Part shown: positions 26,207 through 34,476 of the stretch, one piece after another
Numbering within the stretch: the stretch's first letter is position 1
Layout: each line of letters starts with the position of its first letter
Assembly (NCBI RefSeq): GCF_000016645.1
Contig: NC_009441.1
Location: 2,852,001-2,916,000 of the forward strand
Origin: Flavobacterium johnsoniae UW101
Lineage (GTDB): Bacteria > Bacteroidota > Bacteroidia > Flavobacteriales > Flavobacteriaceae
Reading direction: 5' to 3'
DNA: 64,000 nt
The notes under the pieces: model-generated
The model's input: the letters and a program-made list of their open reading frames with translations, nothing else
What the model was told of the DNA's origin: nothing
Database searches by the model: none
Made by a program: the position numbers and the translations under genes

Positions 26207-27985
26207 ATGCAATTATCTGTTTTATATAAAAAAATCCTGCCGTTTGTAAAACCTTACAAAAAAATGGTAATTGCCACTTTACTGCTTACATTTTTAGGTT
26301 CGTTTGCGGCGCAGGTAAATGCTGTAATTTTAAAATATACTGTCGATACAATTAATAATTTAATGGTTGCCCACGAACCATTATCCAAAGGGTTTCATTT
26401 AATTGGTATTATTAGTGTTGTATTATTAACTAAAGAATTGGTTAATTCTGTGGTGCAGTTTGGACAGAAATTCTATGGAGAAAAACTTCGTATTTTCATC
26501 ACACGAGATATATCACAGACAATTGTAGAAAAAATTCTAAGTTATAGAATGGAATTTTACACTTCGGATGAAAATGAAAGCGGAAAACTTCAAACGAGAA
26601 TCGATCTGGGCATTAGCAGTTTAACACGACTGGTTCAGAACTTTTTTATTGATATTCTGCCTTTGTTTGCCAATGCTTTTGTGGCTTTGGTAATCATGTT
26701 TTATGCCAATGTGTATGTGGGATTAGTGAGTTTGTGTATTATTCCTATTTATTTTTACATCAGCCAATTGCAAGCCACGAAATTAAGTGGTTTTAGGAGA
26801 AGAATGCGAAATTACCGCGAAACTAAAAATAACGGAATTATTAGCTTAATTGAATCCATAACGGTAATTAAATCTTTTGTTCGAGAATCGACCGAAGCAG
26901 ATCGCCATGAAAAAATTCAGTATGAAATGACCGAAAATCAGCTGGAAACCAGAAAAACCAGTTTTATTTTTGAAAGTATTAAAAGTTTTGTCGAGCAGAT
27001 AGGAGTTGTGATTATCATTATTTTGACGGCTTATTTTGTGCTGAATAATCAAATGACAATTGGTGCCATAATGTTTCATATTATGTTGTTTAATAATGTT
27101 TCGTCTCCAATCAGGCAATTGCACCGAATTTATGACGAGGTAAATGATGCCTTAATTTATTCGGAAGGTTTCTTTGATATTTTAGAATCAGATAAAGAAA
27201 TTGAAACCAGCGGTAATTATATGCCTGAAAAAATTTCAGGATTGATAGAAGTTAAAAATGTAGACTTTATTTACCCAAACGGCACTCAGGCGCTTTATGA
27301 TATTAATTTTACGGTAAAACCTAATGAAACTACTGCTTTGGTAGGATTAAGCGGCGCCGGAAAAAGTACTATTATTAATTTATTAGATAAATTTTACCTG
27401 CCATCATCAGGGCAAATATTTTTAGATGGAGTTGATTTAGTCGATTATAATACGGACTTTCTGCGTAAAAACATTGGTTTGGTTTTGCAGAAGAATCATA
27501 TTTTTAAGGGAACTATTGCAGAAAATATTTTATACGGAAATCCCGAAGCTTCACACCCAGAAATTATCGAAGCTGCAAAACAAGCTTATATTCATGAACA
27601 GGTAATACAACTGCCAAAAGGTTATGATTCTGATGCGCATTTGCTTTCGGGAGGGCAGCAGCAGCGAATTGCGATTGCAAGACTTTTTCTTAAAAATCCG
27701 CCAATTATTTTTCTGGATGAACCAACTGCCAGTTTAGATGCCATTGCAACAGAACAAATAAAAAAATCTCTCGATGCCATTAAAAAAGACCGAACTGTAA
27801 TTATAATTTCGCACAGCATTTCTCAAATTATCGATGCGGCGAATATTATTGTTTTAGAAAAAGGACGATGCGTTGAAAAGGGAACCCATGATGAATTATA
27901 TGATAATAAAGGAACGTATCATCAAATATTTATGGCAATGGCAAACAGTTTAAACATCGAAAAAATCACACAGACTTTTGACTGA
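26207..27985 (+). CDS. ABC transporter, fused permease and ATPase (exporter type)
   Basis: The 592-residue half-transporter has an N-terminal six-helix membrane domain (about residues 1-310) and a C-terminal nucleotide-binding domain. The ATPase shows Walker A GLSGAGKST, the Q-loop in LVLQKNH, signature LSGGQQQR, Walker B PPIIFLDEPTASLD and the H-loop IIISHS. Such proteins form homodimers that export lipids, peptides or drugs from the inner membrane; the substrate is unknown. The last 20 bases overlap the 3' end of the converging DUF2809 gene. Confidence 0.92.
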   Translation: MQLSVLYKKILPFVKPYKKMVIATLLLTFLGSFAAQVNAVILKYTVDTINNLMVAHEPLSKGFHLIGIISVVLLTKELVNSVVQFGQKFYGEKLRIFITRDISQTIVEKILSYRMEFYTSDENESGKLQTRIDLGISSLTRLVQNFFIDILPLFANAFVALVIMFYANVYVGLVSLCIIPIYFYISQLQATKLSGFRRRMRNYRETKNNGIISLIESITVIKSFVRESTEADRHEKIQYEMTENQLETRKTSFIFESIKSFVEQIGVVIIIILTAYFVLNNQMTIGAIMFHIMLFNNVSSPIRQLHRIYDEVNDALIYSEGFFDILESDKEIETSGNYMPEKISGLIEVKNVDFIYPNGTQALYDINFTVKPNETTALVGLSGAGKSTIINLLDKFYLPSSGQIFLDGVDLVDYNTDFLRKNIGLVLQKNHIFKGTIAENILYGNPEASHPEIIEAAKQAYIHEQVIQLPKGYDSDAHLLSGGQQQRIAIARLFLKNPPIIFLDEPTASLDAIATEQIKKSLDAIKKDRTVIIISHSISQIIDAANIIVLEKGRCVEKGTHDELYDNKGTYHQIFMAMANSLNIEKITQTFD

Positions 27986-28367
27986 AATAATTCAAAATTA
28001 TTTTTTCAAAAACAAAAACCGTAAAAATTCCAAAAGTATAAGCCAGAATATCTTCCCAAAGAAATCCCTGTCCTAAAACATATCTGCCAAAAAGTGTCTT
28101 TCTAAGTTCGATCATCCATTCGCCTTGATACAATTGTAAAAACTCAATGGAATAGCAAATCAAAAGCGAAAGTAATGCAATTGAAAAAGCATTCTTAAAT
28201 GGAAGAAATATTCGAACCAAAAAGTAAATCATTACAGCGTACAGAAAATCGCCTATCCATAATGGGACAAATGTTGTTTTTCTGGAGCAGATTCCAAGAA
28301 AAATGATGAATAGAAAAAGGGTGAAATAATAGATTCTGGATTTCAAGTTTACAGTGGTTTTGTTCAA
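27966..28367 (-). CDS. DUF2809 membrane protein
   Basis: A 133-residue protein with four predicted membrane helices. The motif VPLWIGDFLYAVMIYFLVR, then CYSIEFLQLYQGEWM and GFLWEDILAYTFGI are typical for DUF2809, a small VanZ-like inner-membrane family of unknown role. Its 3' end overlaps that of the ABC exporter gene by 20 bases on the opposite strand, so the two cannot both have conventional terminators beyond their stops. Confidence 0.8.
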   Translation of the reverse strand: MNKTTVNLKSRIYYFTLFLFIIFLGICSRKTTFVPLWIGDFLYAVMIYFLVRIFLPFKNAFSIALLSLLICYSIEFLQLYQGEWMIELRKTLFGRYVLGQGFLWEDILAYTFGIFTVFVFEKIILNYFSQKSV

Positions 28368-28563
28368 ACAAATTTATATTAAACAGCACACAGATGAAAC
28401 TGATTTAACAGGTTTATTATTTGTTTACTTCGTTAGTTAAGATAAACTCAGATAAAAGGAGTTTAATAGTACATTTTTAGGGAACGAAAAATACAAACCT
28501 TAAATGATTTTACTTTATTTCATAAATTTATCGGTTAATAAACTTTCTATCAAAAATAACCAC

Positions 28564-29742
28564 ATGAATTCAAAATTTTTCACGCTGATTACGGCTTTGT
28601 TTCTTATCGGAAACCAAATCTATGCTCAAAAAAACAATTCGTTTAATATTCAAAAACAATTAGAGTATTGTGCAGAACAGGCATCCAAAACTTTAAAAGT
28701 AATTCCAGATGACGGAACTTCACCAAGAACAGTTCCAAATGGAAGCAAAGACTGGAAATTTGTTAGTTACAAAGACTGGACAAGCGGATTTTGGCCTGGT
28801 GAATTGTGGTATTTATATGAAGCAACAAAGGATAAAAAATGGGAAAAAGAAGCAGATAAATTCAGCCGTTTCTTAACGCCTTTATCTGTCAGCAAAGCAG
28901 CTGACCATGATTTGGGTTTTCAGATTTTTAATAGTTTTGGAAACGGATATCGATTGACAAAAAATCCGGAATACAAAGAAATTATCCTTAAAACAGCCGA
29001 TACTCTGGCAGCACTTTTTAATCCAAAAGTGGGAACGATTCTGTCCTGGCCTCATAATAAAATGGGCGGTCATAATACAATTATTGATAATATGATGAAT
29101 CTGGAGCTTCTGTTTTGGGCATCTAAAAATGGAGGAAACAAAAAGCTGTATGATATTGCTGTAAAACATGCCGAAACGACAATGGCAAATCATTTCAGAC
29201 CAGATAATACTTCTTATCATGTTATTATTTATGATTATGAAACTGGTAAAAAAATAAAAGGAAGAACGGCTCAGGGATACAGTGATGACAGTATGTGGGC
29301 GCGTGGTCAGGCTTGGGCAATTTATGGTTTTACAATGACTTACAGAGAAACAAAAGATCCTAAGTTTTTAGATTTTGCACATAAACTAACACGAGTTTAT
29401 TTAGATAAACTTACAACAGAAGATTTAATTCCATATTGGGATTTTAATGCGCCTGATATTCCAAATGCTCCAAGAGATGCTTCGGCGGCGGCGATTGTTT
29501 CTTCGGCACTTTTAGAGTTGAGTTCTTACACAAAAGATAAAAACCTAAAAAACGAATATCTAACAAAGTCTAAAAAGATGATTGTTTCACTTTCAGATCA
29601 TTACCAGAGTCGAGATGTAAATTCAGCCTTTTTACTTCATTCAACCGGACACAAACCTGCAGGAAGTGAAATAGATTGTTCTATAAATTACGCAGATTAT
29701 TATTATCTTGAAGCACTTTTAAGACTTCAAAAAATAAAATAA
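28564..29742 (+). CDS. glycoside hydrolase family 88 protein (unsaturated glucuronyl hydrolase-like)
   Basis: The 392-residue protein has a signal peptide (MNSKFFTLITALFLIGNQIYAQ) and a six-hairpin barrel of the GH88 type. DHDLGFQIFNSFGNGY and IIDNMMNLELLFWAS carry the two aspartates expected in the active site, and GYSDDSMWARGQAWAIYGF is a family signature. GH88 enzymes hydrate the 4,5-unsaturated uronic acid end of oligosaccharides left by polysaccharide lyases. Substrate could be glycosaminoglycan, ulvan or pectic material. The ATG at 28564 was chosen over an upstream start at 28504 because the signal peptide begins there. No lyase gene is nearby. Confidence 0.88.
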   Translation: MNSKFFTLITALFLIGNQIYAQKNNSFNIQKQLEYCAEQASKTLKVIPDDGTSPRTVPNGSKDWKFVSYKDWTSGFWPGELWYLYEATKDKKWEKEADKFSRFLTPLSVSKAADHDLGFQIFNSFGNGYRLTKNPEYKEIILKTADTLAALFNPKVGTILSWPHNKMGGHNTIIDNMMNLELLFWASKNGGNKKLYDIAVKHAETTMANHFRPDNTSYHVIIYDYETGKKIKGRTAQGYSDDSMWARGQAWAIYGFTMTYRETKDPKFLDFAHKLTRVYLDKLTTEDLIPYWDFNAPDIPNAPRDASAAAIVSSALLELSSYTKDKNLKNEYLTKSKKMIVSLSDHYQSRDVNSAFLLHSTGHKPAGSEIDCSINYADYYYLEALLRLQKIK

Positions 29743-29748
29743 AAAATT

Positions 29749-30156
29749 ATGGTAAAGAAAATAAGCCAGATTTCGTTTGCAATTATTATGGTATTGATGC
29801 TTGCAGGCTGTAAAAATACCAAACAAAAACTTCAGGAATTTGTAGTGAAATACAATGCAACTGCTTCTAGTTTTAAGGCTGAAAATGTAACACTTACTAC
29901 AGCAAGAGGTTATATAAACGACAATAAAATTGAATTGCGTTTTGAAACTGATTTAGAGCAGAATGACGCTAATAAAACAGCAGCGAATATATCGTTTCCC
30001 AAGTTGTTAAAAGATATGTTCGATAAAAATCAAATTCCGGAAGAATTAGTTAACGAAGGTGTGCAGTTTGATGCTTATTTTTTAGCAGATGATAATACTG
30101 TTTTTGTAAAAGAAGTGATTACAAAAGAATCTCTGCCTGAATTATTGAAAGAATAA
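29749..30156 (+). CDS. small lipoprotein, paralog 1
   Basis: A 135-residue lipoprotein with lipobox LAGC at the end of a short signal peptide. After the cysteine comes KNTKQKLQEFVVKYNATA, then a mostly polar domain with NDNKIELRFETDLEQND and a C-terminal acidic tail. It starts 6 bases after the GH88 stop. It shares much of its sequence with the next gene (KNTKQK, INDNKIE, ETDLEQND), so the two are tandem duplicates. No family is recognised. Confidence 0.75.
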   Translation: MVKKISQISFAIIMVLMLAGCKNTKQKLQEFVVKYNATASSFKAENVTLTTARGYINDNKIELRFETDLEQNDANKTAANISFPKLLKDMFDKNQIPEELVNEGVQFDAYFLADDNTVFVKEVITKESLPELLKE

Positions 30157-30183
30157 TTGAGCTGTATAAAATGCTCAAAACAG

Positions 30184-30217
30184 AAAGCCTCTTTAATTAT
30201 TTTAAAGAGGCTTTTTT
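30184..30217 (+). terminator. terminator after lipoprotein paralog 1
   Basis: AAAGCCTCTTTAA (30184-30196) pairs with TTAAAGAGGCTTT (30202-30214) and is followed by T residues. The stem word GCCTCTTT is also in the terminator at 30822-30853. Confidence 0.85.
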
Positions 30218-30369
30218 AGTTTATCTAAGTTTAATCCTTTCTATTTTAAACTTTATGTAATTGACTTGTAGTTAAATAATTACATTTTTTAAAAATCTGA
30301 TTTGATGTTGTTTTTTTATTTTAATTTCATTATGTTTGAGTTAAAAATTAACTAATAAACCAAAAAATT

Positions 30370-30804
30370 ATGAAAAAAATTACCCAAATCGCATTTATTT
30401 TTGCAACAATGTTAGTATTGGTAAGCTGTAAAAATACCAAACAAAAAATTCAGGAGCACGTAAGTACTTATAATAATTCATCAACAATAAAAGGACACGG
30501 AATTACAAGTACAGCGGCTAAAGCATTTCTAAATGACAATAAAATCGAGATTAGAATTGAAACTAATTTAGAAGAAAATGATTCTAATAAAGCAGCCTAC
30601 AAAGAATCATTCCCTGATTTATTAAAAGAAATGATTCAAAACAATCAGATTTCGACAGAACTAATCGACGAAGGAGTAAAATTTGACGTATATTTCCTGG
30701 CTTATAATAATGCAATATTAGCCCAGCAATTAGTTGATAAAGAAGAATTAGCTGTTTTAGAAAGCGGAGCTGCCACAGATAATAAAGAAACTGCAAAACT
30801 CTAA
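30370..30804 (+). CDS. small lipoprotein, paralog 2
   Basis: A 144-residue lipoprotein with lipobox LVSC, followed by KNTKQKIQEHVSTYNNSS. It is clearly related to the gene at 29749 along its length, including LNDNKIEIRIETNLEENDSNKA against the first copy's INDNKIELRFETDLEQNDANKT. It has its own A-rich start region and terminator, so it may be regulated separately from its paralog. Function is unknown; both proteins should face the periplasm or be anchored to the outer membrane. Confidence 0.75.
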   Translation: MKKITQIAFIFATMLVLVSCKNTKQKIQEHVSTYNNSSTIKGHGITSTAAKAFLNDNKIEIRIETNLEENDSNKAAYKESFPDLLKEMIQNNQISTELIDEGVKFDVYFLAYNNAILAQQLVDKEELAVLESGAATDNKETAKL

Positions 30805-30821
30805 GATTTAATATAAAAAAT

Positions 30822-30853
30822 AAAAGCCTCTTTGAATTTCCAAAGAGGCTTTT
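30822..30853. terminator. bidirectional terminator between lipoprotein 2 and the glutamate-synthase-like gene
   Basis: AAAAGCCTCTTTG (30822-30834) pairs with CAAAGAGGCTTTT (30841-30853). A-rich and T-rich flanks allow it to work for both converging genes. Confidence 0.8.
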
Positions 30854-30857
30854 ATTT

Positions 30858-32372
30858 TTAGTTACGTTTGGTAACGTTCGTTAAATTATCAGGGAAATAC
30901 AATTCTGATAGATTTGTAAACTCGTCACCTCGCATAAAGATATTGATATCAACATCTGCAAAAGATGTTTTTCCGGCCGCAGCCAAAAGTTCATTTGCAG
31001 AATGAAGTGTGTTTTTATGGAAATGATACACTCGATCTGATTTATCGGTTACAACCAAACCTTTCATCAGCATTTTGTTTTGAGTGGCAACTCCAGTCGG
31101 ACATTCGTTATTATGACAGCGTAAAGCCTGAATGCAACCTAAAGAGAACATAAAACCTCTCGCACTGTTACACATATCTGCACCCAAAGCAACAGCATGA
31201 AGAATGGAATATCCGGAAATAATTTTCCCGCTTCCTATAATGCGCATTTTATCACGAATATTTAATCCGATTAATGTTTTGTTGACGAAAATTAAAGCCG
31301 GTTCAAACGGCATTCCAACACCGTCTGCAAATTCTAACGGAGCAGCTCCGGTTCCGCCTTCAGCACCATCAATTGTAATAAAATCAGGATAAGTATCTTC
31401 GGCGATCATTTCATGGCAGATAGCTTCAAACTCAGCAGTATTTCCAATACATAATTTAAAACCTATTGGTTTTCCATTCGATAATTCGCGTAATTGTTTA
31501 ATAAACTGAATTAATCCTTTTGTATCAGAAAAAGCAGTGTGTCCGGGAGGAGAAAGAATCATGGTATGCGGTACAACTCCTCTAATTTTAGCAATCTGTT
31601 CAGTATTCTTTGCAGCCGGAAGTACACCTCCGTGACCTGGTTTTGCACCTTGCGAAAGCTTAATTTCGATCATTTTTACATTTGGAAGATTTGCCTTTTC
31701 TGAGAATTTTTCAGGGCTGAAATTTCCTTCAGCATCACGGCATCCAAAATAACCCGTTCCAATCTGCCAGGTAATATCACCGCCGCCTTCAAGATGAAAA
31801 TCAGTTAAACCTCCTTCGCCTGTGTTTTGGTAAAAATTTCCTTTTTTGGCACCAATATTAATGGCTCGTACTGCATGTTCACTCAAAGAACCAAAACTCA
31901 TAGCCGAAACATTAAACAAAGAAGCAGAATAAGGCTGTTTACAATCTTTTCCTCCAACTAAAACTCTCGGAAGTTCTTCATTTACTTTTGCAGGGAAAAT
32001 AGAATGTTTTATTCCTTCGTAGCTTTCAGTATTTAAGTTTTGCTGTGTTCCAAAAGGTGTACTTGAGTCAATATTTTTTGCTCTTTGATACACTAAAGAA
32101 CGCTGGTTTCTTGAAAAAGGTTTTCCATCAGTAGATCTTTCAATAAAATACTGCTGAATTTCGGGCGCAATCATTTCAAATAAATATCTAAAATAACCCA
32201 AGACCGGGAAGTTCCTTAAAATAGCATGTTTTTTTTGAGAAGCATTATAAGCTCCAATAATCAATAAAAGAGGGATAATAAAAACGAGTAAGTAACCTCG
32301 TCCGGTGTAATAATAAATTGCAGCAACAATTAGAAACAATAAGAATCCGTAAATAAAGAATTTCTTTCTCAT
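30858..32372 (-). CDS. FMN-binding glutamate synthase-related protein
   Basis: A 504-residue protein with two N-terminal hydrophobic segments (about residues 8-42) and a large TIM-barrel domain of the glutamate synthase central/FMN type. Motifs include GEGGLTDFHLEGGGDI, LSQGAKPGHGGVLPAAK, DGAEGGTGAAPLEFAD and the cysteine-bearing CHNNECPTGVATQ. It lacks the glutamine amidotransferase part of true GOGAT, so the substrate is not established. Membrane anchoring of this family is seen in other Bacteroidota. A gene for a NYN protein lies 31 bases upstream on the same strand. Confidence 0.9.
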   Translation of the reverse strand: MRKKFFIYGFLLFLIVAAIYYYTGRGYLLVFIIPLLLIIGAYNASQKKHAILRNFPVLGYFRYLFEMIAPEIQQYFIERSTDGKPFSRNQRSLVYQRAKNIDSSTPFGTQQNLNTESYEGIKHSIFPAKVNEELPRVLVGGKDCKQPYSASLFNVSAMSFGSLSEHAVRAINIGAKKGNFYQNTGEGGLTDFHLEGGGDITWQIGTGYFGCRDAEGNFSPEKFSEKANLPNVKMIEIKLSQGAKPGHGGVLPAAKNTEQIAKIRGVVPHTMILSPPGHTAFSDTKGLIQFIKQLRELSNGKPIGFKLCIGNTAEFEAICHEMIAEDTYPDFITIDGAEGGTGAAPLEFADGVGMPFEPALIFVNKTLIGLNIRDKMRIIGSGKIISGYSILHAVALGADMCNSARGFMFSLGCIQALRCHNNECPTGVATQNKMLMKGLVVTDKSDRVYHFHKNTLHSANELLAAAGKTSFADVDINIFMRGDEFTNLSELYFPDNLTNVTKRN

Positions 32373-32403
32373 GTTTTTAAATAATAATAGGGTAATAAAT
32401 TAA

Positions 32404-33183
32404 TTAGTTGAATCGTAAACGCACATAAACGTGTTTTATGCCTTTTTTATCCGATTCTCTTTCGTCGATTTCCAAAATATCCGTCAATGATTTCAGCATT
32501 GGCGTAAGCTTAGAATAACCATAATTTCTTGGGTCAAATTCTGGTTTTTTCTTTACAATCAGATTCCCGACATCACCTAGAAATGCCCAGCCGTCATCAT
32601 CTTCAATATCTTCAATTGTAGCTTCAATAAGTTCAATGGTTTGTTTATCTACTTTATGAAGTGCTTTTTCAGCAGGTTTTTCCACAGGTTTTTTGGTGTC
32701 GGCTGTGTTTACTTTTGGTTTTTTCTTCTGAATTGCGCCATCCAAAACCTCAATATAAATAAAACGGTCGCAGGCTACGATAAAAGAACTTGGGGTTTTC
32801 TTTTCGCCAATACCAATTACTTTCATGCCGGATTCTCTTAATCGAACCGCTAATCGGGTAAAATCGCTGTCGCTGGAAACGATGCAGAAACCATCTAATT
32901 TCCCGGAATACAGCAAATCCATAGCATCAATAATCAACGCAGAATCTGATGAATTTTTTCCAACCGTGTAACTATATTGCTGTATGGGGGTAATAGCATG
33001 TTCTAGTAAAACGGCTTTCCAGCCATTTGCATTCGGCTTTGTCCAGTCTGCATAAATCCTTTTGGTAGTTGGTGTTCCAAATTTTGCAATTTCCTCCATC
33101 ATACCTTTCACATTACTGTATGGCACATTATCGGCATCAATCAGGACTGCCAGTTTTAAATCTTTTGAGTTGCTTAAAGGCAT
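32404..33183 (-). CDS. NYN-domain putative RNase with OST-HTH/LOTUS domain
   Basis: The 259-residue protein has an N-terminal NYN (PIN-like) nuclease domain, with LIDADN near the start, KNSSDSALIIDAMDLL and CIVSSDSDFTRLAVRLRESG, giving the conserved acidic residues. A lysine- and proline-rich linker follows. From about residue 180 to the end is an OST-HTH/LOTUS domain (ELIEATIEDIEDDDGWAFLGDVGNLIVKKKPEFDPRNYGYSKLTPML). In eukaryotes this combination acts on RNA; the bacterial target is unknown. It is probably co-transcribed with the glutamate-synthase-like gene downstream. Confidence 0.88.
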   Translation of the reverse strand: MPLSNSKDLKLAVLIDADNVPYSNVKGMMEEIAKFGTPTTKRIYADWTKPNANGWKAVLLEHAITPIQQYSYTVGKNSSDSALIIDAMDLLYSGKLDGFCIVSSDSDFTRLAVRLRESGMKVIGIGEKKTPSSFIVACDRFIYIEVLDGAIQKKKPKVNTADTKKPVEKPAEKALHKVDKQTIELIEATIEDIEDDDGWAFLGDVGNLIVKKKPEFDPRNYGYSKLTPMLKSLTDILEIDERESDKKGIKHVYVRLRFN

Positions 33184-33317
33184 ATTTAGATATTAGAAAA
33201 TTAAATACTCTCAAAGTTAAAATTAAAATTGGTTTTTATAGAAAGTCAAAGCCGAATAAGTAGTTTTTTCAGTACTAATTAGTTTCATTATAAATAAGGT
33301 TTTTCTTCAATAAAATT

Positions 33318-33343
33318 AATTAAAGATAAATTTGTCTTTTATT
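33318..33343. promoter_or_regulatory. proposed NO-regulon operator, copy 1 (rrf2/azurin promoter)
   Basis: AATTAAAGAT and GTCTTTTATT flank AAATTT, an imperfect 26-bp inverted repeat. It covers the -33 element TTTG (33331-33334). The same palindrome lies at 34430-34455 and 41944-41969. Confidence 0.65.
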
Positions 33344-33362
33344 TTAAACTTTAATACATTTG
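33331..33362 (+). promoter_or_regulatory. promoter of the rrf2-azurin operon
   Basis: TTTG (33331-33334), a 20-base spacer and TACATTTG (33355-33362) fit the Bacteroidota promoter closely. The -33 part lies inside the palindrome, so binding there would block transcription. The ATG is 23 bases downstream. Confidence 0.7.
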
Positions 33363-33385
33363 TAAAGAATTAATCCAATCAGTGT

Positions 33386-33835
33386 ATGTTTTCAAAAGCG
33401 TGTGAGTACGGAATCAGAGCTTCTATTTTTATTGCTACCAAATCTTCAAAAGGGATTCGGGTGGGAATAAAAGATGTTGCCAAAGAAATTGATTCGCCGG
33501 AACCATTTACTGCCAAGATTATGCAGATTTTAACCAAAAACGGCATTATTCATTCAGCTAAAGGAGTAGGAGGCGGTTTTGAAGTTTCAAAGGAAGCATT
33601 AAAGTCAATAAAACTAATTCAGATTGTTGATGCAATCGACGGTGATAAAATTTACAGAGGATGCGGTATTGGTTTAAAAGAATGTTCAGAAGAACATCCA
33701 TGTCCTGTGCATTTTGAATTTAAAAAAATAAGAGGTCTTCTTTTACAAATGCTTTCAACAACAACTTTAGAACAGCTTGCTTTGGGAGTAAAATCAGGAG
33801 ACTTTTTTCTAAAAACAGTAAATACAAACGATTAA
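33386..33835 (+). CDS. Rrf2-family regulator, NsrR-like
   Basis: The 149-residue protein has the Rrf2 winged helix-turn-helix (CEYGIRASIFIAT, then IKDVAKEIDSPEPFTAKIMQILTKNGIIHSAKGVGGGFEV). CGIGLKECSEEHPCPVH contains three cysteines in the spacing used by NsrR and IscR to bind an iron-sulfur cluster. NsrR senses nitric oxide with that cluster and releases its operators. Position at the head of a nitrite/NO respiration island, behind a palindrome shared with norZ and nirK, supports an NO-sensing and self-regulating role. Cluster binding and ligand are inferred. Confidence 0.9.
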   Translation: MFSKACEYGIRASIFIATKSSKGIRVGIKDVAKEIDSPEPFTAKIMQILTKNGIIHSAKGVGGGFEVSKEALKSIKLIQIVDAIDGDKIYRGCGIGLKECSEEHPCPVHFEFKKIRGLLLQMLSTTTLEQLALGVKSGDFFLKTVNTND

Positions 33836-33856
33836 CATTAAATAAATTACTTAAAA

Positions 33857-34378
33857 ATGAATACAAAAACCAAAATTTCACTATTGATCCTAATGGGATT
33901 TTTAACTATAACTTCTTGCGGTAAAAAAGAAACAGCTCCGGTTGAAGAACAAACAGAAACTTCTACAGAAGGCGAACAAGCTCCAACAGCTGCGCCAGCT
34001 GAAGAAAATGTATTGGTTATTGAAGGAAACGACCAAATGCAGTTTAATAAAAATGAATTAAAAGCAGTTGCAGGAAAACCAATTAAATTGACTTTAAAAC
34101 ACGTTGGTAAAATTCCAAAAGAAGCAATGGGCCACAATTTAATAATTCTTCAGGAAGGAACAGACCAGAGTGCATTTGCTTTAAAAGCCAATGATGCGAA
34201 AGCGACTGATTATATTCCTGAATCTGAAAAAGCTTCTATCATTGCACATACTAAATTATTAGGCGGCGGAGAAGAAGATACAATCGAATTTACAATTGAT
34301 AAAAAAGGATCATATCCGTTTATCTGTTCTTTTCCTGGCCACGTGGCTATGATGAAAGGTGTATTAATTGTTGAGTAA
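33857..34378 (+). CDS. azurin-like cupredoxin lipoprotein
   Basis: A 173-residue lipoprotein with lipobox ITSC, an acidic/alanine-rich linker to about residue 50, and an azurin domain. The type 1 copper ligands are visible as His93 (MGHNL), Cys157 and His162 (FICSFPGHVAMM) and Met166. Azurins pass electrons to nitrite reductase or cytochrome oxidase on the outer side of the inner membrane. It lies 21 bases after the Rrf2 gene, in the same operon, and most likely feeds the NirK encoded at the other end of the island. Confidence 0.92.
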   Translation: MNTKTKISLLILMGFLTITSCGKKETAPVEEQTETSTEGEQAPTAAPAEENVLVIEGNDQMQFNKNELKAVAGKPIKLTLKHVGKIPKEAMGHNLIILQEGTDQSAFALKANDAKATDYIPESEKASIIAHTKLLGGGEEDTIEFTIDKKGSYPFICSFPGHVAMMKGVLIVE

Positions 34379-34387
34379 ATAATATAG

Positions 34388-34422
34388 ACTCCAAATGCTG
34401 AAAATAGGTTTGGAGTTTTTTT
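34388..34422 (+). terminator. terminator after the azurin gene
   Basis: ACTCCAAA (34388-34395) pairs with TTTGGAGT and a T-run ends near 34421. It separates the rrf2-azurin unit from norZ. Confidence 0.7.
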
Positions 34423-34429
34423 AAAAACC

Positions 34430-34455
34430 AATAAAAGATAGTTTTGTCTTTTATT
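34430..34455. promoter_or_regulatory. proposed NO-regulon operator, copy 2 (norZ)
   Basis: AATAAAAGAT and GTCTTTTATT flank AGTTTT; nine of ten arm positions pair. It lies 21 bases before the norZ ATG. No clear -7 box is seen between it and the start. Confidence 0.65.
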
Positions 34456-34476
34456 AATAGATTTCCCCCAAGAGAA

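Noticed and set aside
34444..34476. Eleven-codon extension of norZ from a TTG
   Set aside because: It lies in the proposed operator, and MKREKKLWF at 34477 is the natural beginning before the first helix.
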